Shown: positions 1 through 6,419, counted from the stretch's first letter. The stretch: 6,419 nucleotides of DNA from Planctomycetales bacterium (GCA_020050375.1 JAGVKR010000053.1:1-6419); one strand, 5' to 3'. Made by a program: numbers and translations. The notes: generated by a model from the sequence alone, not told the origin.

Positions 1-548
1 AGTCGCCGGCGACGCTCGATCGTTACGGCCGGCACGTGTGGGGATCAAGCATGCTCATCGCCCGCCGCCTCGTCGAGGCGGGATCGACGTTTATCAGCGT
101 CAATTGGGAAGAAGCCGAAAGCGGCAATCATTGGGATATGCACGACAACAACTTCGGCATGTGCCGGGCCTTACTGCCGCAGCTCGACCAGATCGTCTCC
201 GCCTTCATTATCGACCTCGAAGAGCGGGGACTGTTGGATTCGACGGTGTTGGTCGTCATGGGAGAAATGGGGCGCACGCCGCGCGTGAATGCCCGTTCCG
301 GACGCGACCACTGGCCTCAATGCGGTTTCGCGCTCCTTGCCGGCGGAGGGACGAAGCGCGGCTTTCTGCTCGGCAAAACCGACGAACAGGGAGCCTATCC
401 CACCGATCGGCCCGTTTCCGCCGGCGATCTGGTGGCGACAATCTATCAGCTACTCGGCGTCGATCCGACAATGACTGTCGACGATTTGACCGGGCGACCG
501 ATTCACATTGCCCACGGCGGCACGCCGGTGTTCGAGGTTATTGGCTGA
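1..548 (+). CDS. DUF1501 domain protein, C-terminal part (5' end cut by window)
   Basis: The reading frame is open from base 3, so the gene starts upstream of the window; about 181 C-terminal residues are visible. The GTG at 36 is internal, because in-frame residues before it (RYGRHVWG) continue the family pattern leading into LIARRLVEAG. DUF1501 proteins have an alkaline-phosphatase/sulfatase-like fold, are usually exported (often by a Tat signal, not visible here) and are abundant in Planctomycetota, typically beside DUF1549/DUF1553 cytochrome proteins. Visible hallmarks are NHWDMHDNNF (126-155), MGEMGRTPRVN (258-290; the family usually has GEFGRTP), GRDHWPQ (300-320), and the glycine-rich AGGG with following GKTDE (339-386). 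The end matches the usual pattern of a Dl.aTiy..LGvD segment followed by a short tail. Family length is usually over 400 residues, so more than half is missing. The biochemical function of the family is not established; a hydrolase role is inference from the fold. Confidence 0.93.
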   Translation, partial: SPATLDRYGRHVWGSSMLIARRLVEAGSTFISVNWEEAESGNHWDMHDNNFGMCRALLPQLDQIVSAFIIDLEERGLLDSTVLVVMGEMGRTPRVNARSGRDHWPQCGFALLAGGGTKRGFLLGKTDEQGAYPTDRPVSAGDLVATIYQLLGVDPTMTVDDLTGRPIHIAHGGTPVFEVIG

Positions 549-618
549 TCCCGCTTTCTTCGTCCCGGCTGCCGTTATATCCGAATTATCCCGCATCACC
601 GAGCAGGCCGGCGTAGAG

Positions 619-671
619 TGAATCAACCGCGAGGCATGTTCCTCCACGGTTCGCTCCCTCGCCGTGATTCA
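619..671 (+). terminator. Imperfect stem-loop after the DUF1501 gene, possible terminator
   Basis: TGAATCA (619-625) and GCGAGG (629-634) pair with CCTCGC (657-662) and TGATTCA (665-671). This makes two stem blocks of 7 and 6 bp joined by a small asymmetric internal loop, around a 22-base apical loop. It lies 70 bases after the DUF1501 stop. A run of five T (683-687) follows only after 12 bases, so it is not a textbook intrinsic terminator. The octamer CGTAGAGT sits on both sides (612-619 and 676-683). No convincing sigma70 -35/-10 pair was found in 549-751, so the kinase promoter is not located. Confidence 0.35.
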
Positions 672-740
672 ATGACGTAGAGTTTTTGCCAGAACCGCGC
701 GTTGCCGACCTCTTTTGCGTTTGAACCCGGGCCGCCGACT

Positions 741-745
741 GGGAG
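741..745 (+). promoter_or_regulatory. Shine-Dalgarno for the kinase gene
   Basis: GGGAG lies six bases before the ATG at 752. It is a good match to the anti-SD sequence at good spacing and supports this start codon over later in-frame ATGs, which fall inside the kinase domain. Confidence 0.65.
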
Positions 746-751
746 CAATCT

Positions 752-3664
752 ATGCTGCCGGAAGACAACCAGGAGCGCACCATCATTTTCGGCAGCGCCG
801 ATCCGGCACTGCCGTCTCCTGACAGCACCGGCGAACAGAAGTTCTCGGTCGACACTTCGCTGATTGCGCCTCCTTCGAGCAACCGCGGCGACTTGACCCG
901 GCTGGGCCGCTTCCGCCTCCTCCGCAAACTCGGTCAGGGAGGGATGGGAACCGTCTACCTCGGCGAAGACGATTCGGGGACCGGCCAGGTGGCCGTCAAG
1001 GTGCTGGCCCGCGAGGCCATACCCGACGAACACGCCGTGCGACGATTTCAGAAGGAAGCGCGGCTGCTTTCGGAAGTGCGGCATCCGCACGTCGCGAACC
1101 TTCTCGAAACGGGGGAAATCGACGGGACCTGTTACCTCGTGATGGATTTCGTCAGCGGCACCGACCTGAAAGGGCTGTTGTCGCAGGCCGGTCAGCTTTC
1201 CGAACGAATCGCGCTCCAGATCGTACACGATGTGGCCGAAGCGCTGGCCGAAGCCCACAGGCGCGGAATCGTGCATCGCGACATCAAGCCGGGAAACATC
1301 CTCCTATCGGCCGCGCTGGCCGGCGACGAGACGCCGGCCGCCGCCGTTGCCGCAGCGGTAGCCTCCGGTTGCAAGCCGCTCGTCAAGCTGACCGATTTCG
1401 GCCTGGCCCGCCATATCGAGCAATCGGCTTCGCTTGATATGACAAAGACCGGGGCGATGCTTGGCACACCGTATTATATCGCTCCGGAGCAGTGCGCCCG
1501 ACAAGGTGACGTCGGCCCGGCGACCGACGTCTATTCACTCGGCGCGACACTGTTCGAGATGCTGGCCGGCCGGCCGCCGTTTGTCGCCAGCGACGCGGTC
1601 AAAATGATCACGATGCACTGCTTCGAAGAAGCACCCGACGTGCGCAAGCTCAACGCATCGGTCAGCGACGGGGTCGCCCGCCTGGTCGCCAAAACCCTCG
1701 AGAAGAAGCCCACCAGCCGATATGCCGATGCCGCCCATCTGCGCGAAGAAATCGCCCTGTTGCTCCGCGGTGAGACGAACGACGTCGCGGTGCATCCCGG
1801 GTTGCCGGCGACGAGCGGCGATTTGATTGAAACGACTTGGGAGTGGGACTTGGCCGCGTCCTCCGAGCAGCTCTGGCCGCTGGTCTCCAACACCGAACGA
1901 ATCAACTGCGCGGTCGGCATCCCGCCCGTCGAATACACGACAGAGCGCGACGAACACGGCGCACTCCACAAGTACGGTACGTTTCGACTGGGCTGGGCCG
2001 TGTTGAACTGGGAAGAGCATCCCTTCGAATGGGTGGAAGGGCGTCGACTCGGGGTCTTGCGCGAGTTTCGCAAAGGCCCCTTCGAATGGTTTCTGAGCAT
2101 TGTCGAATTGACGCCGACGCCCACTGGCGGGACGCGTTTGAAACACACGGTCCGAATCGCAGCACGCAGCATTCTCGGGCGCCTGCTGGCTCACATCGAA
2201 GTCAGCGTGAAGGGGAAACGAGCGCTCGATCGCATTTACAATCGGATCGACAAAGTGGCGACCGGTCGCCTGCACGGGTCGCCGGCGCTGGATCCGTTCG
2301 AACCACCGGCGACACTGCGAAAGTCGACGCGGCAGCGATTCGACGATCGCCGCGAAGCGCTGCACCAGGCCGGTGTCGATGCGGATTGTGCCGAACGTCT
2401 GCTCGAGTTCCTGAAAGAAAGTCCTGCCCAGGAGCTGGGCCGCATCCGCCCGCACGCGCTGGCCCGGCGTCTGGGGGTCAGCCCCGATCGATTGACGGAA
2501 GCGTGCTTGCACGCCTGCCACGCCGGGTTGCTGGAACTGCACTGGGACATCCTCTGCCCGACGTGCCGCATCTCATCGACTGTGAAAGACACGCTGGCCG
2601 AGATCGACCGCCACGTCCGGTGCGAGGCGTGCGACCTCGATTTTGACGTCGATTTCGGGAACGCCGTGGAACTGATCTTTCGCATTCATCCCGAATTGCG
2701 GCCGGCCGACCTCAAGACGTATTGCATCGGCGGCCCCGAGCATGCTCCCCATGTCGTCGCACAGGCCCGCCTGGCGGTGGGAGAATCGCTGAATCTCGAT
2801 CCGGCGCTCGACGCCGGAGCCTACGTGGTCCGAGGTCCGCAGCTCCCCTATGTTGTTCCGCTCACCGTCCTCGCCGCGAGCGGCACGGGGCGGGCCGTCC
2901 TGCCGTTGTCGGCGGAGTTTGATCCCGTTCGTTTTCCCGCGATCCGTGCGGGACAACCGCTGCTGACGCTCGAAAACAAGTTCCCCCGTCCACTGTTGCT
3001 GCGGATCGAACGGACGATCCCTCAGGCCGATGTATTGACGGCGGCTAAGGCCGGTCTCCTGCCGGCGTTTCGGCGACTCTTCCCCACCGAGGTGTTGTCA
3101 CGCGAGCGGCTCTCCGACTACTCGGCATGCACTTTGCTCGCGATCCGCGCCGATCAGGTGGCTCTCCTGTGCGACAAATGGGGAGATGCAACCGCCTACT
3201 TGAGAATCAGTGAACGATTTCGATCCCTGCGGCAGGCGGTGGAATCGAACGGCGGCCAGATCGTGAAGGAAGAGCACGAACATCTGCTGGCGGCATTTCC
3301 CGAAACGCTGAACGCGATTCGAGTCGCAGTCGATCTGTTTCGCGACAAACCGGCAGATCGCAACAGCGCCGGCTACGTTCCGCTTCGGGCCGCGCTCCAC
3401 CGCGGAACGGCGCTCTCCACGTCGATCAACGGCCGCGTCGATTACTTCGGGCGGACCGTGTCGATGACGACCGGCCTGCTGAATGCGACGACCGAGCATC
3501 CGCTCGTGCTGTCGAACGAGCTGGGGAGCGATCGGGAAGTGGTCGCTTTGCTTGACAGCCTCGGCGCAAATAGTCGGCAGTCCGAGTTCACTGATTCATC
3601 GACGGGCGCGCGGATTCTGGAAGTGCTCGTGCCGGGGACTCAGTCCGAATCGAATACCATTTGA
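752..3664 (+). CDS. Ser/Thr protein kinase fused to SRPBCC, DUF5939-like and degenerate adenylate cyclase domains
   Basis: The protein has 970 residues, no evident membrane segment, and is probably cytosolic. The kinase domain (about 53-338) has all catalytic residues of a Hanks-type kinase: glycine loop G61xG63xxG66, K83, E102, HRD 175-177, N182, DFG 215-217, APE 244-246, and activation-loop threonines T231 and T233. An alanine-rich insert of about 20 residues (about 187-209) lies between the catalytic loop and DFG. Residues about 357-503 resemble an SRPBCC/START-like ligand-binding domain (EEHPFEWVEGRR is typical). Residues about 525-760 resemble DUF5939, known from bacterial class III cyclases, with a winged-helix-like stretch (about 560-600) and a zinc ribbon (C602, C605, C624, C627). 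Residues about 787-960 are class III cyclase homology, but the two metal aspartates align with R799 and E843, and the catalytic Asn/Arg with S904 and G908. K839 and D897, the purine-contact positions, remain. So the kinase is predicted active and the cyclase inactive. Domain limits are by eye. The next gene, FHA-EAL, follows after 45 bases. Confidence 0.93.
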   Translation: MLPEDNQERTIIFGSADPALPSPDSTGEQKFSVDTSLIAPPSSNRGDLTRLGRFRLLRKLGQGGMGTVYLGEDDSGTGQVAVKVLAREAIPDEHAVRRFQKEARLLSEVRHPHVANLLETGEIDGTCYLVMDFVSGTDLKGLLSQAGQLSERIALQIVHDVAEALAEAHRRGIVHRDIKPGNILLSAALAGDETPAAAVAAAVASGCKPLVKLTDFGLARHIEQSASLDMTKTGAMLGTPYYIAPEQCARQGDVGPATDVYSLGATLFEMLAGRPPFVASDAVKMITMHCFEEAPDVRKLNASVSDGVARLVAKTLEKKPTSRYADAAHLREEIALLLRGETNDVAVHPGLPATSGDLIETTWEWDLAASSEQLWPLVSNTERINCAVGIPPVEYTTERDEHGALHKYGTFRLGWAVLNWEEHPFEWVEGRRLGVLREFRKGPFEWFLSIVELTPTPTGGTRLKHTVRIAARSILGRLLAHIEVSVKGKRALDRIYNRIDKVATGRLHGSPALDPFEPPATLRKSTRQRFDDRREALHQAGVDADCAERLLEFLKESPAQELGRIRPHALARRLGVSPDRLTEACLHACHAGLLELHWDILCPTCRISSTVKDTLAEIDRHVRCEACDLDFDVDFGNAVELIFRIHPELRPADLKTYCIGGPEHAPHVVAQARLAVGESLNLDPALDAGAYVVRGPQLPYVVPLTVLAASGTGRAVLPLSAEFDPVRFPAIRAGQPLLTLENKFPRPLLLRIERTIPQADVLTAAKAGLLPAFRRLFPTEVLSRERLSDYSACTLLAIRADQVALLCDKWGDATAYLRISERFRSLRQAVESNGGQIVKEEHEHLLAAFPETLNAIRVAVDLFRDKPADRNSAGYVPLRAALHRGTALSTSINGRVDYFGRTVSMTTGLLNATTEHPLVLSNELGSDREVVALLDSLGANSRQSEFTDSSTGARILEVLVPGTQSESNTI

Positions 3665-3709
3665 CAACCTCTCTGAAACCGCGTTGAAAGTGCTCGAGTG
3701 ACTTGAACG

Positions 3710-4831
3710 ATGGCCGTAATCGTCAGAAACAATTCGAATTCAGAGTCCTCCACCGAAATCGATCAGGGGTGGTTTCTCGTCGGTTGCGTAGGAGAATCGA
3801 GCGGGCTCACCCAGGTTCGCATCGGGAAGGTCTCCTTCACGATCGGTCGGGCGGCGAGCAACGATTTCCGCTTGCCGTCTCAGAACGTATCGAAGCAGCA
3901 CGCGCAACTGATCGTGACCTCCGAGGCGGTGCTGATCCGCGATCTGGGGAGCACGAACGGCACGTTCGTCAACGGTCGGCGGATCGCCGCGCCCACGCCG
4001 GTCGGCGACGGCGACCTGCTGCAGTTCGCCGATATGGAATTGCGCCTGGGACGCGACAATGCGGAAACAGGCGCGCACACAGTCGTCTCCGACTCACCGG
4101 AACACGGCTGGTTGATTTCGCAGCTTTACGCTGTGATCCACCAGGATCGGTTCGAAATGGTCTTCCAGCCGATCGTCGCTGCGGCCGACCTCCGCCCCTT
4201 GGCGGTTGAAGCGCTGGTTCGATGCGACATCATCGGGCTCGAATCGCCGGTGCGGCTTTTCGAGGTCGCCGCGCGGCTCGATCTGCAAGAACGGCTGAGC
4301 ACCCTCTGTCGAACCAAGGCTGTCGAGACGCTCGCCGATTGGTCGCCGTCTCAGCAGTTGTTTTTGAATACGCATCCGCAGGAGCCATTGGGGCCGGAGT
4401 TGGTCGAATCGCTGCGAACCCTCCGCGAGCAGGCCGGCGCGCGTCCGCTCGTGCTGGAAATCCACGAAGCGGCCGTCCCGGATCTTGCGGCGATGCGCGA
4501 TTTTCGCGCCGCCTTGCGCGATATGGAAATCGGACTGGCCTACGATGATTTCGGAGCCGGGCAATCACGGCTGTTGGAGCTGACCGAGATCCCGCCCGAT
4601 TTCCTGAAATTCGACCGCAGTCTGCTCGATTCACAGGCGATCGGATCGGTTGGGCGCCGGACGCTGCTGCGAACATTGCTCACGCACGCCGCCGACGCCG
4701 GAATCGCGACTGTCGCCGAGGGAGTCGACAGTCAGGAGCTGGTCGATATATGCCGTGAACTGGGCTTCACTCACTTTCAGGGGTACTTTCTCGGCCGCCC
4801 GATGTCCCACACGGCGCTCCCGAAAGTCTGA
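3710..4831 (+). CDS. FHA-EAL protein, predicted c-di-GMP phosphodiesterase
   Basis: This 373-residue protein has two domains and no membrane segment. The N-terminal FHA domain (about 22-116) carries the phosphothreonine-binding set: IGR (R47), S61, H64 and GSTNGTFVNG (80-89, with N83). The EAL domain (about 138-368) carries EAL at 167-169, N220, E250 with E253, D279-D280 in DDFGAG, K300, E337 in AEGVD, and Q357 in QGY. These match the metal and catalytic residues of active c-di-GMP phosphodiesterases (RocR-type), so hydrolysis of c-di-GMP to pGpG is predicted. The segment after EAL is divergent (EALVRC instead of EALxRW). The start ATG has only a weak upstream GAG, but the FHA domain begins soon after it and no better start exists. 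It lies 45 bases behind the kinase gene and is probably co-transcribed. The FHA domain is a natural reader for threonines phosphorylated by that kinase (inference). No GGDEF domain is present. Confidence 0.92.
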   Translation: MAVIVRNNSNSESSTEIDQGWFLVGCVGESSGLTQVRIGKVSFTIGRAASNDFRLPSQNVSKQHAQLIVTSEAVLIRDLGSTNGTFVNGRRIAAPTPVGDGDLLQFADMELRLGRDNAETGAHTVVSDSPEHGWLISQLYAVIHQDRFEMVFQPIVAAADLRPLAVEALVRCDIIGLESPVRLFEVAARLDLQERLSTLCRTKAVETLADWSPSQQLFLNTHPQEPLGPELVESLRTLREQAGARPLVLEIHEAAVPDLAAMRDFRAALRDMEIGLAYDDFGAGQSRLLELTEIPPDFLKFDRSLLDSQAIGSVGRRTLLRTLLTHAADAGIATVAEGVDSQELVDICRELGFTHFQGYFLGRPMSHTALPKV

Positions 4832-4843
4832 ATGCTGCAACGT

Positions 4844-5061
4844 CGGGTGCCGGGGTCAAAGCGGCAAATCCATCGGCCGCGTGAATTGAAATCCGGGAAT
4901 TCGATCCGAATCGGCGATCGGCAAGCGATGTCCGCGAGCGTGGCCCCGTGGCCGGCGGCGGGGCCACGCTCGCGATTTGGTTCCGGCCAAGCTTTCATTT
5001 CCACGAAGGGTTGACACGCTGCGACCCGTGATCTCCAACGCCGCTTTGACCCCGGCACCCG
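4844..5061. repeat. 218-bp nested inverted-repeat element (perfect 22-bp terminal arms)
   Basis: The left arm 4844-4865 begins CGGGTGCCGGGG and ends AAAGCGGC. The right arm 5040-5061 is its exact reverse complement over 22 bases and is followed by TTTTT (5062-5066). The 174 bases between contain a perfect 16-bp hairpin whose centre is within one base of the centre of the outer repeat. The remaining sequence between the arms pairs poorly. The element starts 12 bases after the FHA-EAL stop codon. No target-site duplication is evident, and no convincing gene lies inside. It could be a MITE- or REP-like dispersed element, or a structured RNA closed by a long stem. Confidence 0.8.
4933..4974 (+). 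terminator. Perfect 16-bp GC-rich hairpin, likely terminator of the kinase/FHA-EAL unit
   Basis: CGCGAGCGTGGCCCCG (4933-4948) pairs perfectly with CGGGGCCACGCTCGCG (4959-4974), leaving a 10-base loop. It lies 101 bases after the FHA-EAL stop. Only ATTTGGTT follows, so the U-tract is weak; termination may still occur, as strong hairpins with poor U-tracts are common in GC-rich genomes (inference). Confidence 0.55.
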
Positions 5062-5108
5062 TTTTTACGCTGAAACACCCGATCAAACGGTGCCGCGCGC
5101 CAGAATCC

Positions 5109-5127
5109 CGCAATTCTTCGGAATGCG
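5109..5127 (+). other. Small hairpin with UUCG tetraloop upstream of the helicase promoter
   Basis: CGC and ATTC (5109-5116, with A5112 bulged) pair with GAAT and GCG (5121-5127) around TTCG (5117-5120), giving a C(UUCG)G tetraloop, an unusually stable RNA loop. No U-tract follows. It ends two bases before the -35 element; it may reduce read-through transcription, or be chance. Confidence 0.3.
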
Positions 5128-5129
5128 CC

Positions 5130-5158
5130 TTGGCGTGGGCATGGGAACGAGCTATACT
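5130..5158 (+). promoter_or_regulatory. Sigma70-like promoter for the helicase gene
   Basis: TTGGCG (5130-5135) and TATACT (5153-5158) are separated by exactly 17 bases. Transcription would begin near 5165, giving a leader of roughly 285 bases to the ATG at 5451 or 380 bases to the TTG at 5547. It is the best promoter match seen in the window. Confidence 0.6.
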
Positions 5159-5450
5159 TCTTCCACGAGTGACAACCTCACTCGCCGTATCCGGTGGACG
5201 AATTGCCTTGTCAGCCATTGGATACCCCCAGGTATCGATATGGCTTTGAGAGGACGCGGTCCGCGTCCGGCGCATTCTGTCCTGGTAACAATCATTGGAA
5301 TCTCGCCCTCGTGGTCCGGCCTGACGGCCGCGACCGGGACGTGTGAGAGACGCTGAAGCCTGTCGGTCGGATGTTTCCCGACATAACGCCAGGTGTGCTT
5401 CGCGCGGCGGTTATGAGGTCTTGTTTGGCCCACTGCTGCTCGAAGGGTGA
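5159..5450 (+). promoter_or_regulatory. Stem-loop-rich leader of the helicase mRNA (or a small RNA)
   Basis: No convincing protein gene lies here, but short inverted repeats follow one another. CGAGTGA/TCACTCG (5166-5184, 5-base loop) sits at the predicted transcript start. GATACC/GGTATC (5221-5236) has a CCCA loop. GGACGCGGTCCGCGTCC (5252-5268) is nearly palindromic. GGTC plus CGGCC pairs with GGCCG plus GACC (5313-5335, TGAC loop, one bulge). TGTCGG/CCGACA spans 5361-5383. ATAACGCC pairs with GGC(G)GTTAT (5383-5414, one bulge), sharing a base with the previous stem. No terminator-like U-tract follows, so read-through into the helicase gene is expected. This fits a structured 5' untranslated region; the folding is by eye and its function is unknown. 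Confidence 0.4.
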
Positions 5451-6419
5451 ATGGCATCGCCGCGTCTCCTGCCGAGGGTGCCTCCGACCGATGTCGGAGT
5501 CATCATCCGGTCGCCTGCGGGAAGATTCCTGGAAGAAAGTGAACACTTGACGGTTTCTGAATTGAGTTCTTCTGAATCGGGTTTCTCTACTTTGGGGCTC
5601 GCTGAGCCCCTTCTGCGGGCTGTGACGACCGAAGGCTACACGACCCCGACTCCCATCCAGGCCCAGGCGATTCCGCTCGTGATCGCCGGCCACGACTTGT
5701 TCGGCTGTGCACAAACGGGCACCGGCAAAACCGCCGCCTTTGCCTTGCCGATTCTGCACCGGCTGCATTTGGCGCGTCCCGCCAGCGGCGCCGGCCGACG
5801 GATTCGCACGCTGGTTCTCTCGCCGACGCGGGAGCTCGCCGCACAGATTGCCGAAAGCTTCAGCGCTTACGGAAGGAACACGCCCCTTCGGAACACGGTG
5901 ATCTTCGGCGGCGTGAACCAGAACCCGCAGGTCCGCGCTTTGCGGAATGGGGTCGACATCGTCGTCGCCACCCCCGGCCGTTTGCTCGATCTCCTCAACC
6001 AGGGGCACGTCGATTTGCGGTCAGTCGAGACATTCGTCCTCGATGAAGCCGACCGCATGCTCGATCTGGGATTCTTTCCCGACATCCGCAAGATTGTTGC
6101 TCGGCTCAGTACCGAACGGCAGACGCTGTTGTTCTCGGCGACGATGCCCGACGACATCCGGCAGCTCGCGCAGTCGATTTTGCGCGACCCGAAGAACGTC
6201 CACGTCGCACCGGTCTCGGCCGCGGCCGATCGGATCGAACAGACGGTCTATCATGTCGCCAAACGCAACAAATCGGTGTTGCTGCGGCACCTGTTGAAGA
6301 ACAAGTCTGCCTCGCGGGCGCTCGTCTTCACGCGGACCAAGCGCGGCGCCGACCGCGTCGTCAACGATCTCCTGCGGGCCGGAGTTCGCGCGGCCGCGAT
6401 CCACGGCGACAAGACGCAG
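5451..6419 (+). CDS. rhlE: DEAD-box RNA helicase, RhlE-like (3' end cut by window)
   Basis: ATP-dependent RNA unwinding or remodelling enzyme of the cytosol, acting in RNA decay, ribosome assembly or cold adaptation in this family. Counting from the ATG at 5451, the visible 323 residues show the Q-motif GYTTPTPIQ (62-70), Walker A AQTGTGKT (87-94), PTREL (125-129), TPGR (174-177), DEAD (198-201), SAT (229-231) and the start of the second RecA domain with VFTRTK and AAIHGDKTQ. The rest of that domain and any tail lie beyond the window. [17 protein letters not shown] and the overall pattern fit RhlE best. The start is uncertain: ATG 5451 directly follows an in-frame TGA and has a close AAGGG; TTG 5547, preceded by GAAAG at 7 bases, gives a 12-residue lead into the conserved FSTLGL, the more usual length. 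A 7-bp hairpin CTCCGAC-CGAT-GTCGGAG (5482-5499) lies between these two starts. The gene has its own promoter at 5130-5158. Confidence 0.92.
   Translation, partial: MASPRLLPRVPPTDVGVIIRSPAGRFLEESEHLTVSELSSSESGFSTLGLAEPLLRAVTTEGYTTPTPIQAQAIPLVIAGHDLFGCAQTGTGKTAAFALPILHRLHLARPASGAGRRIRTLVLSPTRELAAQIAESFSAYGRNTPLRNTVIFGGVNQNPQVRALRNGVDIVVATPGRLLDLLNQGHVDLRSVETFVLDEADRMLDLGFFPDIRKIVARLSTERQTLLFSATMPDDIRQLAQSILRDPKNVHVAPVSAAADRIEQTVYHVAKRNKSVLLRHLLKNKSASRALVFTRTKRGADRVVNDLLRAGVRAAAIHGDKTQ

Noticed and set aside
623..1276. 217-codon minus-strand open frame spanning the kinase start
   Set aside because: It mostly mirrors the conserved kinase domain and shows no family features of its own.
1535..2542. 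335-codon open frame on the minus strand inside the kinase gene
   Set aside because: The plus frame carries clear kinase and SRPBCC motifs; long antisense frames are expected opposite GC-rich genes with high third-position GC, and the antisense product shows no recognisable motif.
4844..5061. Retron-like noncoding RNA, because of the long complementary ends
   Set aside because: No reverse transcriptase gene is nearby and no retron-specific feature could be identified.
4856..5275. 139-codon minus-strand open frame in the intergenic region
   Set aside because: It runs through both the inverted-repeat element and the predicted promoter, is arginine-rich and low in motif content, and has no supporting homology that I can recognise.
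5240..5356. 38-codon plus-strand frame in the helicase leader with AGG seven bases upstream
   Set aside because: Its possible ribosome site is buried in the GATACC/GGTATC hairpin and the peptide is unremarkable; a leader peptide cannot be excluded but is not supported.
4832..5450. tRNA, rRNA or CRISPR array in the longest gene-free stretch
   Set aside because: No cloverleaf or T-loop pattern, no rRNA-like sequence and no regularly spaced direct repeats were seen.
5292..6008. 238-codon minus-strand open frame over the helicase start
   Set aside because: It lies opposite the DEAD-box motifs, has no recognisable domain, and the plus-strand gene is unambiguous.

Overview
The window is GC-rich, with a strongly coding third-position bias, and probably comes from a member of the Planctomycetota. 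Three things suggest this: a DUF1501-family gene, a Hanks-type Ser/Thr kinase carrying unusual accessory domains, and an FHA-EAL fusion next to it. This assignment is inference from gene content; no marker gene is present. All four recognisable genes lie on the + strand.

Layout: (1) positions 1-548 hold the C-terminal part of a DUF1501 protein, cut by the window edge. (2) Positions 549-751 are an intergenic gap with an imperfect stem-loop and a good Shine-Dalgarno sequence. (3) Positions 752-3664 encode a 970-residue protein: Hanks-type kinase, SRPBCC-like domain, DUF5939-like region with winged-helix-like segment and four-cysteine zinc ribbon, and a C-terminal class III nucleotide-cyclase homology domain whose metal-binding and transition-state residues appear to be lost. 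(4) After 45 bases, positions 3710-4831 encode an FHA-EAL protein with an intact-looking phosphothreonine-binding set and a complete c-di-GMP phosphodiesterase active-site set. (5) Positions 4832-5450 hold no convincing gene. They contain a perfect 22-bp inverted repeat (4844-4865 and 5040-5061) nested almost concentrically around a perfect 16-bp hairpin, then a sigma70-like promoter, then a leader rich in stem-loops. (6) From 5451 (or from a TTG at 5547) to the window end there is a RhlE-like DEAD-box RNA helicase, truncated at its 3' side.

The kinase and FHA-EAL genes look like a two-gene signalling unit. The kinase could phosphorylate threonines on itself or a partner, the FHA domain would read the phosphothreonine, and the EAL domain would hydrolyse c-di-GMP in response. 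The pseudo-cyclase and SRPBCC/DUF5939 parts would serve as ligand-sensing or regulatory modules. The architecture is read from the sequence; the signalling link is inference. The helicase is a separate transcription unit with its own promoter and a structured leader, which may serve regulation of an RNA-remodelling enzyme.
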